Assembly: GCA_023453665.1 (NCBI GenBank)
Contig: JAEXTA010000239.1
Location: 1-64,000, forward strand
DNA length: 64,000 nt
Direction of reading: 5' to 3'
Origin: Bacteroidota bacterium
Lineage (GTDB): Bacteria; Bacteroidota; Ignavibacteria; Ignavibacteriales; Ignavibacteriaceae
This document shows positions 53,842-62,862 of the stretch, in pieces. The notes beneath the pieces were generated by a model. It was not told where the DNA came from and did not search any database. It saw only the letters and a program-made list of their open reading frames with translations. Position numbers and translations under genes: made by a program. How positions within the stretch are numbered: position 1 is the stretch's first letter; each line of letters begins with the position of its first letter.

Positions 53842-56031
53842 ATGAGTGATGAAAGCAAATGCCCTGTACATCATAGCGGCGGTGGGACGAAAAACCGTGA
53901 CTGGTGGCCTAACCAGCTAAACCTGGGAATACTTCACCAACACCATCCGGCATCCAACCCAATGGATAAAAAATTTGACTACGCAAAAGAATTTGAAAAA
54001 CTTGACTACAAAGCTCTCAAGAAAGATCTGTATGCTTTAATGACTGATTCACAGGATTGGTGGCCTGCTGATTGGGGTCATTACGGTGGTCTATTTATTC
54101 GTATGGCATGGCATAGTGCGGGAACATATCGTACAGCAGATGGTCGCGGCGGCGGCGGAACTGGCAATCAGCGTTTTGCGCCCGTAAATAGCTGGCCTGA
54201 TAATGGTAACCTTGATAAAGCGCGAAGACTGCTCTGGCCTATTAAACAGAAATATGGAAATAAAATTTCCTGGGCTGATTTAATGATATTAGCAGGCAAT
54301 GCTGCCCTTGAGTCAATGGGATTTAAAACTTTTGGTTTTGCCGGCGGACGCGAAGACATCTATCAACCCGAAGAAGATATTTACTGGGGCTCGGAAAAAG
54401 AATGGTTAGCAACCAGCGATAAACCCCATAGCCGTTACTCAGGCGAAAGAGATCTGGAAAATCCTCTTGCTGCAGTTCAGATGGGTCTGATATATGTTAA
54501 CCCCGAAGGTCCTGATGGAAACCCTGATCCGGTTGCTTCGGGTCGTGATGTGCGCGAAACATTTAAACGTATGGCAATGAATGATGAAGAAACAGTTGCT
54601 TTAACTGCTGGCGGACATACATTCGGTAAAATGCATGGCGCCGGTGATCCGAAATTAGTTGGTCCTGAACCTGAGGCTGCACCTATTGAATTGCAAGGGC
54701 TGGGTTGGATAAATCAATATAAATCAGGAAAAGGAATTGACGCTACTACCAGCGGATTAGAAGGTGCATGGAAACCAAATCCAACTAAATGGGATAATGG
54801 TTACTTCGATATGCTCTTCGGTTACGAGTGGGAAAAAGTTAAAAGCCCGGCTGGCGCATGGCAATGGCAGGCAAAGGATGTTAAACCTGAACACATGATT
54901 CCGGATGCTCACGATCCATCAATAAAACATCCGCCAACGATGACAACTGCGGATATGTCTTTACGTTTCGATCCGATTTACGAACCTATTTCCAGAAAAT
55001 TCCACAAAGACCCGAAAGCATTTGCTGATGCGTTTGCAAGAGCATGGTTTAAACTTACCCATCGTGATATGGGACCAAAGGCTCGTTACCTCGGACCGGA
55101 AGTTCCAAAAGAAAATCTGATCTGGCAGGATCCTATTCCGGCGGTTAATCATAAGCTTATCAATAAAAAAGATATTGATGGTCTTAAGAAAAAAATTCTG
55201 GAATCGGGTCTATCAATTTCAGAATTAGTTTATACAGCATGGTCATCCGCATCAACATTTCGTGGTTCGGATATGAGGGGTGGAGCGAATGGTGCACGTA
55301 TCCGCTTAGAACCACAAATGAACTGGGAGGTAAATCAACCCGCACAACTTGAGAAAGTTCTAAAAGTATTTAAAAATATTCAGAAAGAATTCAACAACCG
55401 TAAAGACGGTAAGAAAGTTTCTCTTGCTGATCTGATCGTGCTCGGCGGATGTGCTGCTGTTGAAGCCGCAGCTAAAGCCGCGGGACACAAAACCGAAGTT
55501 CCGTTTACTCCGGGACGTATGGACGCAACGCAAGCTCAGACTGATATTGAATCATTCGAATACCTGGAACCGGAAGCAGATGGTTTCCGTAACTATCAGA
55601 AGAAAGCCTTTACTGTTTCGGCAGAAGAAATGCTGGTTGATAAAGCACAGCTTCTTAAATTGAGCGCACCTGAGATGACTGTACTTGTTGGCGGTATGCG
55701 TGTGTTGGGCGCAAATTACGGCGGTTCAAAACACGGTGTGTTTACTGATGAAGTTGGTAAACTATCAAACGACTTTTTTGTAAACTTACTTGATATGAAT
55801 ACAACATGGAAACCCGTTTCAGAGAAGGGAGATGTTTTTGAAGGACGCGACCGCAAAACAAATGAACTCAAATGGACGGGAACCCGTGTCGATTTAATCT
55901 TCGGATCAAACTCGCAGTTGCGTGCGCTTGCAGAAGTATACGCACAGGATGATGCAAAAAAGAAATTCGTGAAAGATTTTATCGCTGCTTGGAATAAAGT
56001 GATGAATCTTGACCGGTTTGATTTAGAATAG
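53842..56031 (+). CDS. katG: Catalase-peroxidase
   Basis: The 729-residue product is a full-length KatG with two peroxidase-like halves. Distal haem residues are R87, W90 and H91 in RMAWHSAGTYR; the Met-Tyr-Trp adduct partners are W90, Tyr in MGLIYVNPEG (about 218) and Met in FKRMAMNDEE (about 244). The proximal His is in TAGGHTFGKMHG (about 256). It removes hydrogen peroxide and reduces organic peroxides in the cytosol. CAGGAGAAAT precedes the ATG. It is probably co-transcribed with the PerR-like gene that would repress it. Confidence 0.97.
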   Translation: MSDESKCPVHHSGGGTKNRDWWPNQLNLGILHQHHPASNPMDKKFDYAKEFEKLDYKALKKDLYALMTDSQDWWPADWGHYGGLFIRMAWHSAGTYRTADGRGGGGTGNQRFAPVNSWPDNGNLDKARRLLWPIKQKYGNKISWADLMILAGNAALESMGFKTFGFAGGREDIYQPEEDIYWGSEKEWLATSDKPHSRYSGERDLENPLAAVQMGLIYVNPEGPDGNPDPVASGRDVRETFKRMAMNDEETVALTAGGHTFGKMHGAGDPKLVGPEPEAAPIELQGLGWINQYKSGKGIDATTSGLEGAWKPNPTKWDNGYFDMLFGYEWEKVKSPAGAWQWQAKDVKPEHMIPDAHDPSIKHPPTMTTADMSLRFDPIYEPISRKFHKDPKAFADAFARAWFKLTHRDMGPKARYLGPEVPKENLIWQDPIPAVNHKLINKKDIDGLKKKILESGLSISELVYTAWSSASTFRGSDMRGGANGARIRLEPQMNWEVNQPAQLEKVLKVFKNIQKEFNNRKDGKKVSLADLIVLGGCAAVEAAAKAAGHKTEVPFTPGRMDATQAQTDIESFEYLEPEADGFRNYQKKAFTVSAEEMLVDKAQLLKLSAPEMTVLVGGMRVLGANYGGSKHGVFTDEVGKLSNDFFVNLLDMNTTWKPVSEKGDVFEGRDRKTNELKWTGTRVDLIFGSNSQLRALAEVYAQDDAKKKFVKDFIAAWNKVMNLDRFDLE

Positions 56032-56462
56032 TTATTAATTCTTTTGGTCTTAAAGGTGGTTCAGTAACGGGACCACCTTTTTAATTATTAATTATATGCT
56101 TCATACCTCCTATTTATGCTTTGTCGCATTCCCCCCTTTTTAAAGTCGTGTTTTGCCACTTTGATTTTCAATGAACGTTAGTATTTTTGTTCAGCAGTTA
56201 CGAGCGATTCTTAATCAATCATATCTAACAACCCGGGGAGCCGGAAACAGGTTTATCAATAACCTCCGGTATCAGCTTTTAAGAAAAAACAAAGAACAAT
56301 TTCCAAATAACAAATAAATTTCAAATTCCATTTTATAATCTTCAAAGGGTTTTGGATTTGAGATTTTGATATTGGTGCTTATTTGGATTTTGACTTTTGT
56401 GTTTTGGAATTTATCAAAGTGAAATAACTAAACAACAAATAATATTTTAAAGGAATTGTGAT
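56032..56462. other. 431-bp spacer with katG terminator and A/T fold-back repeat
   Basis: The stop of katG is followed by a terminator hairpin (56052-56080). Further on, an A/C-rich arm (about 56290-56331) and a T/G-rich arm (about 56350-56412) are imperfect inverted copies of AAATTCCAAAT-type units. No gene is seen. Confidence 0.55.
56052..56080 (+). terminator. Intrinsic terminator after katG
   Basis: AAAGGTGGT (56052-56060) pairs with ACCACCTTT (56072-56080) across an 11-nt loop and is followed by TTAATTATTAATT. It lies 21 bp after the stop. Confidence 0.7.
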
Positions 56463-56900
56463 ATGAAATCAATCAACCCATATCTGAATTTTGCAGGCAA
56501 CACAGAAGAAGCATTTAACTTTTATAAAAAAGTTTTCGGCGGAGATTTTCTCGGTGGCGTTTACCGCTTTAAAGACACACCCGAAGCCGGCAAACTCAGC
56601 AAAGAAGAACAGGAAAAAGTTATGCACATTGCTTTGCCGCTGGGAAATGGAAATATGCTGATGGCTACAGATGCCCTGGAATCAATGGGATTCAATGTTA
56701 CCTTCGGAAATAATTTTCATATCTCAATCGATGCTGACAGTAAAGAAGAAGCTGATCAGCTTTTCAAAGGACTTTCTGAAGGCGGTAATCCCGAAATGCC
56801 GATGATGGATCAGTTCTGGGGCGCATATTTCGGAATGGTAACAGATAAGTTCGGGGTAAAATGGATGATCAATTTTGCTTCCCCTCAGCAAGAAAATTAA
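56463..56900 (+). CDS. PhnB-like VOC-superfamily protein
   Basis: The 145-residue product opens INPYLNFAGNTEEAFNFYKK and has VFGGDFLGGVYRF and KVMHIALPLGNGNMLMATDA, the pattern of PhnB/3-demethylubiquinone-methyltransferase-like VOC (glyoxalase-fold) proteins. Most have unknown ligands; some bind small organics. Cytosolic. It starts a run of small same-strand genes reaching 63.7 kb. AAAGGAATTGTG precedes the ATG. Confidence 0.85.
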   Translation: MKSINPYLNFAGNTEEAFNFYKKVFGGDFLGGVYRFKDTPEAGKLSKEEQEKVMHIALPLGNGNMLMATDALESMGFNVTFGNNFHISIDADSKEEADQLFKGLSEGGNPEMPMMDQFWGAYFGMVTDKFGVKWMINFASPQQEN

Positions 56901-56932
56901 AATTTTAAGAAATTTTTAATGAAAGGTTTTTA

Positions 56933-57835
56933 ATGTCCAAAATATCTCCGTTCATCTGGTTTGACAGCAATGCTGAAGAAGCCGTTAATTTTTATACTTC
57001 ACTGTTTGATAATTCAAAGATCATCAAGACTGTGCGGTATGATGAAGCTTCTGCTAAAGCAGCAAGAAGACCCGCTGGTTCAGTTCTTACCATTGCTTTT
57101 CAACTTGAAGGACAAAACTTTACAGCAATAAACGGCGGACCTCATTTCAAATTGAATCAATCAATTTCTTTGTTTACTTATTGTGAGTCTGATAAAAAAA
57201 TTGAAAGTGTTTATAACAGGTTATGTGAAGACGGAAATGTGATATTCAAACTTGATAAATATGACTGGAGCCCAAGATACACATGGGTTGTGGACAAGTT
57301 CGGACTATCATGGCAGCTTGATGTTGAGAAGATAAATTCGCCGCAAAAAATTGTTCCCGCTTTATTATTCGCGAATGAAAAAAATCAAAAAATAAAAGAA
57401 GCAATTTCATTTTACAGTTCGGTTTTTCCTGATTCAAAAACTATGATGGAAGCTACTTATGATCAGTCCGCAGGATTGCCGGATGGAACTTTACTGTTTG
57501 CGCAATTCAAATTATCCGGTTACTTATTCAACTCAATGAGCAGTACACTAAATCATGATTTTGATTTTAACGAAGCCTTATCTTTTGTTGTTGATTGTAA
57601 TGACCAGGAAGAGGTTGATCACTATTGGAATAAACTAACTTCTGATGGCGGACAGGAAAGTATGTGCGGCTGGCTTAAAGATAGGTATGGTGTATCATGG
57701 CAAATCGTTCCTAAAATATTGATTGAAATGTTAAGTGATAAAGATCCTGCAAAAGCGCAAAAGGCAATGACCGCAATGCTTCAGATGAAGAAAATAGATA
57801 TTGCTGTGCTTGAAAAAGCGTACAACAGTAATTAA
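56933..57835 (+). CDS. Tandem-VOC (PhnB-like) protein
   Basis: The 300-residue product holds two PhnB-like domains (about 1-130 and 140-270): SKISPFIWFDSNAEEAVNFY and FSNNEKNQKIKEAISFYSSV-type openings, each closing with a VDKFGLSWQL / KDRYGVSWQIVP strand. The doubled fold can form one larger active site. A helical tail (DPAKAQKAMTAMLQMKK) follows. Ligand unknown. It follows a single-domain VOC gene by 32 bp, so co-transcription is likely. Confidence 0.88.
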   Translation: MSKISPFIWFDSNAEEAVNFYTSLFDNSKIIKTVRYDEASAKAARRPAGSVLTIAFQLEGQNFTAINGGPHFKLNQSISLFTYCESDKKIESVYNRLCEDGNVIFKLDKYDWSPRYTWVVDKFGLSWQLDVEKINSPQKIVPALLFANEKNQKIKEAISFYSSVFPDSKTMMEATYDQSAGLPDGTLLFAQFKLSGYLFNSMSSTLNHDFDFNEALSFVVDCNDQEEVDHYWNKLTSDGGQESMCGWLKDRYGVSWQIVPKILIEMLSDKDPAKAQKAMTAMLQMKKIDIAVLEKAYNSN

Positions 57836-57847
57836 TAATTGTTTAAC

Positions 57848-57890
57848 TGTTAAATTGTTTTTAACAATTCAGCAATCAAACAATTTAACA
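57848..57890. repeat. 13-bp inverted repeat in an AACAATTT-rich spacer
   Basis: TGTTAAATTGTTT (57848-57860) and AAACAATTTAACA (57878-57890) are perfect inverted copies around a 17-nt loop. A related ATTGTTTAA unit lies just before the left arm. There is no T-tract after it, so it is not a standard terminator. Confidence 0.55.
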
Positions 57891-57906
57891 ATGAAAGGAA
57901 GTATGA

Positions 57907-58323
57907 ATGAACTCAACAAAAATCACAGTAAGCGCAGAGATATCTGCTGATGTAATAAAAGTATGGGACTATTACACGAAACCAGAGCATATTACAAAAT
58001 GGAATTATGCTTCTGGCGACTGGCACTGCCCGAAAGCTGAAATCGATTTGAGGGTCGGGGGAAAAATGAACAGCAGGATGGAAGCAAAAGACGGCAGTTT
58101 TGGTTTTGACTTTGAAGCAATTTATGATGAGATCGTTAATCATAAAAAAATTACTTACACAATGCTCGACGGCAGAATGGCGACAACTGATTTTGAAAGT
58201 TCAGGAAGCCAAACAAAAATTACGATAGTCTTTGATGCGGAAACTCAAAACTCTGTTGATTTGCAAAGAACCGGATGGCAGGCTATTCTTGATAATTTTA
58301 AAAAGTATGTTGAATCAAATTAG
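57907..58323 (+). CDS. SRPBCC (AHSA1-like) domain protein
   Basis: The 138-residue product fits the START/Bet v1-like fold: ISAEVIKVWDYYTKPEHITKW-type helix and strand (SAEISADVIKVWDYYTKPEH), DWHCPKAEIDLRVGGKMNSR, then a C-terminal amphipathic helix GWQAILDNFKKYVES. Such proteins bind hydrophobic ligands in a central cavity. AAAGGAAG precedes ATG 57907; an out-of-frame ATG lies 4 bp before it. It shares a run with other small ligand-binding folds. Confidence 0.85.
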   Translation: MNSTKITVSAEISADVIKVWDYYTKPEHITKWNYASGDWHCPKAEIDLRVGGKMNSRMEAKDGSFGFDFEAIYDEIVNHKKITYTMLDGRMATTDFESSGSQTKITIVFDAETQNSVDLQRTGWQAILDNFKKYVESN

Positions 58324-58335
58324 GCTAGGAGAAAA

Positions 58336-59223
58336 ATGAACAAGAAAATATATTGGTTCGCAAGGCTTACAATAATTTTTTTACTTGTGTTGGCTTTTGC
58401 ATTGAATGCTCAACAAGAAAGCAGTTCCGGAAAATATGTAGATGTTAATGGTATGAAAATGTATTATGAAGTTTCCGGTGAAGGCAATCCTCTGATTGTA
58501 TTGACCGGAGCTCATATGGATATTATGTCTATGGGTAAGATTATCCCCAAGCTTGCAGAAACTTATAAAGTTTATGCATTGGAATTTCAAGGACACGGTC
58601 ACACAGAAGATATAGACAGACCAATCACTTATGAGAATCTTGCAGATGATGTAGCTGAATTTATGGATGCAGTTGGACTTGAAAAGGCAGATGTGTTTGG
58701 ATATTCTATGGGTGCCCAGGCAGGATTGAAGCTCGCAATCAACCATCCGCAGAAGGTGAACAAGCTAATCTTTGCTTCCGGCTCCTATGATCTTAAAGGC
58801 TGGCAGCCTGCATATACTGAATTCATTCCGATGATGACACCGGAAATGTTTCTCCAAATGCCTTACTTCGCGGAAAAACATAAGCAGGCAGAAAATCCGG
58901 AGGCCTATATTGCATTCCTTAAAAAGATGATCGCGCTTGAACATGAACCAATGTCCTGGGAAGAAGATGTTAAAAAAATGAAAACGCCCGTACTTATCAT
59001 TGCCGGGGATGCTGATGTAGCAACTCTTGAACACATTGTCTCTATGTTCCGGCTGTTAGGCGGCGGTGTAATGGGCGATATGGGCAACCCTTTACCTGAA
59101 TCACGGTTAGCAATCTTACCGGCAACATCTCACACAGCAGTCATAAGCCAGGCCGATCTTCTTATTGCATTTATCGAACCTTTCCTTAAAGGTGAAACAC
59201 CGAAAGGATTTTTTGAAGAATAA
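58336..59223 (+). CDS. Exported alpha/beta hydrolase
   Basis: The 295-residue product has a signal-like N-terminus (about 1-26, ALNAQQ), then VNGMKMYYEVSGEGNPLIVL and a hydrolase fold: nucleophile elbow GYSMGAQAGL (Ser about 124), acidic residue in IAGDADVAT (about 220) and His in PATSHTAVI (about 260). GAHMDIMSMGKII replaces the usual HG oxyanion loop. Substrate unknown. TAGGAGAAAA precedes the ATG. It is 12 bp after the SRPBCC gene, so probably in the same transcript. Confidence 0.85.
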   Translation: MNKKIYWFARLTIIFLLVLAFALNAQQESSSGKYVDVNGMKMYYEVSGEGNPLIVLTGAHMDIMSMGKIIPKLAETYKVYALEFQGHGHTEDIDRPITYENLADDVAEFMDAVGLEKADVFGYSMGAQAGLKLAINHPQKVNKLIFASGSYDLKGWQPAYTEFIPMMTPEMFLQMPYFAEKHKQAENPEAYIAFLKKMIALEHEPMSWEEDVKKMKTPVLIIAGDADVATLEHIVSMFRLLGGGVMGDMGNPLPESRLAILPATSHTAVISQADLLIAFIEPFLKGETPKGFFEE

Positions 59224-59253
59224 AACAGAAGGATCATTCAAAGGGAAAAATCT

Positions 59254-59826
59254 ATGAGAAGATTAATAATGTGGAACATCATAACTCTTGATGGATATTT
59301 TCAAGGGAACCATAACTGGGATTTGGATTCTCACAGTTTAATCTGGGGAAAAGAACTTGAGCAACTTAGCATCGAACAATTACATTCAGCGGACTACCTT
59401 GTTTTTGGACGTGTAACTTATGAAGGTATGGCGGCTCATTGGACAAAAGCAATTGAAGAAAATTCCGAGCCGGGAGAAATTACAAGACTCATGAACAGCA
59501 TTCCGAAACTTGTTTTTTCTAAAACATTAAATTCAGTTGAATGGAATAACTCTAGATTGATTAAAGAAAATGCTTCCGCCGAAATAAAAAAACTTAAAGA
59601 GCATGTTGGTAAAGATATGTATGTGTTCGGGAGTGCAAACCTTTCTGAAACCTTTATTAAGGATAACTTGTTTGACGAATACCGTATTGGAATAGCCCCG
59701 GTTATTTTAGGAAGCGGACGACCTCTTTTCAGACCAGGAATATCTTCAAAAAATTTATCGCTTGTTTCAACACAACAACTTTCTACCGGGGGCGTAGTTT
59801 TGAAATACTCGAAAGGAACTCACTAA
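59254..59826 (+). CDS. RibD C-terminal / dihydrofolate-reductase-like protein
   Basis: The 190-residue product belongs to the RibD_C/DHFR-like group: RRLIMWNIITLDGYFQGNHN at the start, DYLVFGRVTYEGMAAHW (about 47-63), KLVFSKTLNSVEWNNS, KDMYVFGSANLSETFI and a C-terminal GIAPVILGSGRPLF. These proteins bind NADPH; RibD itself reduces a riboflavin intermediate, but small stand-alone members mostly have unknown substrates. AAAGGG precedes the ATG. Cytosolic. Confidence 0.9.
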   Translation: MRRLIMWNIITLDGYFQGNHNWDLDSHSLIWGKELEQLSIEQLHSADYLVFGRVTYEGMAAHWTKAIEENSEPGEITRLMNSIPKLVFSKTLNSVEWNNSRLIKENASAEIKKLKEHVGKDMYVFGSANLSETFIKDNLFDEYRIGIAPVILGSGRPLFRPGISSKNLSLVSTQQLSTGGVVLKYSKGTH

Positions 59827-59898
59827 AAAAATTTATCGCATGAAATTAAAGTTAATTCACTTAAAAATATTACTAACTAATCTAAAGGAGAAAGAACA

Positions 59899-60303
59899 AT
59901 GTCGAAAATGAATCCCGTAGTTCACTTTGAAATGGCTGCGGAAAATGGAAAGCGTATGTCAGAATTTTACACTAAAGTTTTTGGATGGCAGACACAACAG
60001 TTAGGTGAAGAAATGGGGGGATATATACTTGCATCAACAACCGAATCCGGACAAAATGGTATGCCTAAAAATCCGGGGACAATAAATGGGGGTTTTTACC
60101 AAAAAACGGATGACCCTGTTTCAAATCATCCTTCTGTTGTTATTTCGGTTGACGATTTAAATGAATCAGTTGGAAAGATCAAAAACAACGGCGGAAAAAT
60201 TTTGGGTGATGTTCAGGATATACCGGGAATTGGAAAATATATTTCCTTCCTGGATACTGAAGGAAATCGCGTCGGTGTTCTTGAACCTTCTCCGATGCAG
60301 TAG
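59899..60303 (+). CDS. VOC-family (glyoxalase-fold) protein
   Basis: The 134-residue product has the two-repeat VOC fold: PVVHFEMAAENGKRMSEFYT at the start, KVFGWQTQQLGEEMGGYILA, then HPSVVISVDDLNESVGKIKN and YISFLDTEGNRVGVLEPSP. The FWGW-type and LDTEGN motifs are usual in enzymes of the 27-kDa-antigen/CFP30 group, though this copy is a single domain. AAAGGAG lies just before the ATG. Ligand unknown. Confidence 0.88.
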   Translation: MSKMNPVVHFEMAAENGKRMSEFYTKVFGWQTQQLGEEMGGYILASTTESGQNGMPKNPGTINGGFYQKTDDPVSNHPSVVISVDDLNESVGKIKNNGGKILGDVQDIPGIGKYISFLDTEGNRVGVLEPSPMQ

Positions 60304-60334
60304 CCGGTCTTCAACTTCGCTCAGACTGACATCA
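60304..60334. repeat. TTCAACTTCGCTCAG-type palindromic repeat copy
   Basis: GTCTTCAACTTCGCTCAGACTGACA lies just after a stop codon. GTCT pairs with AGAC, and the core resembles the repeat at 3663-3697 (GGCTTCGACAAGCTCAGCCTGACA). Both are probably members of the widespread TTCGACNNGCTCAG palindrome. Confidence 0.45.
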
Positions 60335-60365
60335 CATAATCATTATTAATTGAAAGGAAAAAGTT

Positions 60366-60818
60366 ATGGAAAAACTTAATTTTAAAATCGAAATAAATGC
60401 ACCAAAAGAAAAAGTATGGAACACAATGCTTGATGACGCTACTTACAGATTATGGACAACACCCTTTAGTGAAGGCTCATATTACAAAGGTGATTGGAGT
60501 AAGGGATCAAAAATACTTTTCTTAGGTCCCAATCCTGAAACCGGCAAAGAGGGTGGTATGGTAAGCAGAATTGCAGAGAACAAGCTTTATGAATTTGTAT
60601 CTGTTGAACATCTTGGTATTATCAATGACGGCATAGAAGACACAACGAGTGAAGAAGTAAAAAAATGGACACCGGCATTTGAAAATTATACCTTCAGAGA
60701 AAAGAACGGAAAATCAGAAGTGCAGATAGAGATGGATATAAACAGCGAGTACAAAGAAATGTTCAATGAAATGTGGCCCAAGGCTTTACAAAAACTTAAA
60801 GAATTAGCTGAAAAATAA
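60366..60818 (+). CDS. SRPBCC (AHSA1-like) domain protein
   Basis: The 150-residue product opens LNFKIEINAPKEKVWNTMLD and has YRLWTTPFSEGSYYKGDWSK, then FENYTFREKNGKSEVQIEMD and a final helix MWPKALQKLKELAEK. This is the Bet v1-like fold (activator of Hsp90 ATPase-like family in bacteria); ligand unknown. GAAAGG precedes the ATG. It is the second SRPBCC gene in the run of small same-strand proteins. Confidence 0.87.
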   Translation: MEKLNFKIEINAPKEKVWNTMLDDATYRLWTTPFSEGSYYKGDWSKGSKILFLGPNPETGKEGGMVSRIAENKLYEFVSVEHLGIINDGIEDTTSEEVKKWTPAFENYTFREKNGKSEVQIEMDINSEYKEMFNEMWPKALQKLKELAEK

Positions 60819-60862
60819 TTTCCTCCGGTTTGTTGATCGTTTAATATTTTAAGAAAGAAATT

Positions 60863-61240
60863 ATGATCTCCTCAAAAATCAAATTTGAAACTATTGATGA
60901 ATACATAAAAACTTTTCCGAAGGAAATAAAACAACTTCTTGAAGAAGTAAGGAAAACTATTCACAAAGCTGCGCCATTAGCCGAAGAGGCGATGAGTTAC
61001 CAGATTCCTACTTTTAAGTTGAACGGAAACTTAGTTCACTTTGCGGCATTTAAAAATCATATAGGTTTTTATCCGGGTTCAAAAGCGATAGAGGTGTTTT
61101 CAAAAGAACTGAAAGAATACAAAACTTCTAAAGGGGCAATTCAGTTTCCACTTGATAAAAAAATTCCCTTGGCGCTCATATCAAAAATCACAAAAGCCCG
61201 TGTAGTTGAAAACATGAGAAAACCCGGGAAGAAAAAATAA
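60863..61240 (+). CDS. DUF1801 (YdhG-like) domain protein
   Basis: The 125-residue product matches the DUF1801 pattern: FETIDEYIKTFPKEIKQLLE, EAMSYQIPTFKLNGNLVHFA (MSYxxPxF) and FKNHIGFYPGSKAIEVF, ending with KARVVENMRK. Some members are called iron-chaperone-like (frataxin-like fold); function here is unknown. Cytosolic, 44 bp after the SRPBCC gene and part of the same run of genes. Confidence 0.9.
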   Translation: MISSKIKFETIDEYIKTFPKEIKQLLEEVRKTIHKAAPLAEEAMSYQIPTFKLNGNLVHFAAFKNHIGFYPGSKAIEVFSKELKEYKTSKGAIQFPLDKKIPLALISKITKARVVENMRKPGKKK

Positions 61241-61376
61241 TGTGATAAAATTATTCTGGTGAAATATTTTTTTGCTAATCTATTGAAATAAAAGCTTTAT
61301 CTTTTCAGATAAAAAAATACTGCGGCACACTACATTTTTTTAACAACAATAATTTATACCGATAACAGTGGAATAT

Positions 61377-62807
61377 ATGGCGGAAGATTCAAACTCAGAG
61401 ATCAAAGCTGAAACTCAAACTGCCTCTTCAATATGGCAGGAGCTGAAAGATGCTATACGCGGAAGTGAAGCAGATTATACACAAATAACAATCGGCAAAG
61501 CAATTTTCCTGCTTGCGGTTCCAATGATACTTGAGTTGATCATGGAATCTGTTTTTGCGGTTGTCGATATATACTTTGTCGGTTCACTCGGCGCATCTGC
61601 CGTTGCGACTGTAGGGCTGACAGAAACTTATCTCTTTCTTCTTTACTCTATCGCGATGGGCTTATCAATGGCTGTAACTGCAATAGTTGCCCGACGAGTC
61701 GGCGAAAAGGAAAAAGAGAAAGCCGGCATTAGTGCGGTACAGACGATCATCATTGCTGTAATTGCTTCCGTTCCTTTTTCTATAGCGGGAATATTTTTTG
61801 CAAAAGATCTTCTTGCAATAATGGGCGGCGATCAATGGGTGCTTCAGCATGGTTATGGTTATATGCAGTGGATGCTTGGCGGCAACATTGTAATTATGCT
61901 TTTGTTTATGATCAACGCAATATTCCGCGGTGCGGGTGATGCGGCAATTGCAATGCGTGTTTTATGGATTGCAAACGGATTTAATATCATTCTTGATCCA
62001 ATACTTATTTTCGGATGGGGACCGATTCCCGCTTATGGAATTGAAGGAGCGGCAATAGCAACAAATATCGGCAGAGGTATTGGAGTACTGTTGCAAATAT
62101 GGTTCCTCTTCAAGGGCGGTAAACATATAAAAATTTTCTCGTCCTACTTAAAAATTAATTGGGAAATAATATCACAGATAATTAAAACATCCTTAGGGGG
62201 AATTGGACAAATGATAATCGCCATGACATCATGGATTTTTATCATGAGGATCATTTCAGAATTCGGAAGTCAGGCCGTGGCTGGAGCTACAATTGCTATT
62301 CGTATTATGATGTTTTCAATGATGCCAGCATGGGGAATGTCTAACGCCGCTGCAACTTTAGTCGGACAAAACCTTGGCGCAAAACAACCTGACCGCGCGG
62401 AGCGTTCTGTCTGGATTACCGGTTTCTGGAACATGGCATTCCTTGTTTGTGTCGCCGTTGTGTTTTTTCTTTTCAGCGATAAACTCATCGGAATATTTAC
62501 TAATGATGCCGGAGTAATCACTATCGGCAGTGAATGGCTTCACATTGTATCATACTCATATTTTGTTTATGGCTGGTGGATGGTATCAAGCCAGGCTTTT
62601 AATGGTGCGGGCGATACAGTAACTCCAACAAAAATTAATTTTGTTTTTTTCTGGATGATCCAGATTCCACTTGCATATACAATGTCAACGGTTCTTGATC
62701 TTGGATACATTGGTATATTCTGGGCAATCTTTATTTCAGAAACTTCTGTCGGACTTTTTACTCTATGGTTGTTTACAAGAGGTAAGTGGAAAAATGTACA
62801 AGTGTGA
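61377..62807 (+). CDS. MATE-family multidrug efflux transporter
   Basis: ATG 61377, preceded by GTGGA, is preferred over an in-frame GTG 9 bp upstream. The 476-residue product has twelve membrane helices in two halves, matching NorM/DinF-type MATE proteins: GKAIFLLAVPMILELIMESV, VDIYFVGSLGASAVATVGLT and the second half GQMIIAMTSWIFIMRIISEF with NLGAKQPDRAERSVW. It exchanges cations for drugs or metabolites at the inner membrane. The N-terminal 40 residues are a soluble helix. Substrate unknown. Confidence 0.9.
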   Translation: MAEDSNSEIKAETQTASSIWQELKDAIRGSEADYTQITIGKAIFLLAVPMILELIMESVFAVVDIYFVGSLGASAVATVGLTETYLFLLYSIAMGLSMAVTAIVARRVGEKEKEKAGISAVQTIIIAVIASVPFSIAGIFFAKDLLAIMGGDQWVLQHGYGYMQWMLGGNIVIMLLFMINAIFRGAGDAAIAMRVLWIANGFNIILDPILIFGWGPIPAYGIEGAAIATNIGRGIGVLLQIWFLFKGGKHIKIFSSYLKINWEIISQIIKTSLGGIGQMIIAMTSWIFIMRIISEFGSQAVAGATIAIRIMMFSMMPAWGMSNAAATLVGQNLGAKQPDRAERSVWITGFWNMAFLVCVAVVFFLFSDKLIGIFTNDAGVITIGSEWLHIVSYSYFVYGWWMVSSQAFNGAGDTVTPTKINFVFFWMIQIPLAYTMSTVLDLGYIGIFWAIFISETSVGLFTLWLFTRGKWKNVQV

Positions 62808-62831
62808 ATTAATTAACAGAGGAATAGGAAT

Positions 62832-62858
62832 ATGAGCAAAGTCTTCTTTGATGTTTGA
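62832..62858 (+). pseudogene. Eight-residue mini-ORF, possible remnant of a RibD_C gene
   Basis: AGGAATAGGAAT precedes ATG AGC AAA GTC, reading MSKVFFDV and then TGA. MSKVFFDV followed by SxSLDGF is the usual start of RibD_C/DHFR-like proteins, so this looks like the truncated head of such a gene, cut off before the NTF2 gene. It may also supply translation to the next ATG, 5 bp downstream. Confidence 0.35.
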
Positions 62859-62862
62859 ATTT

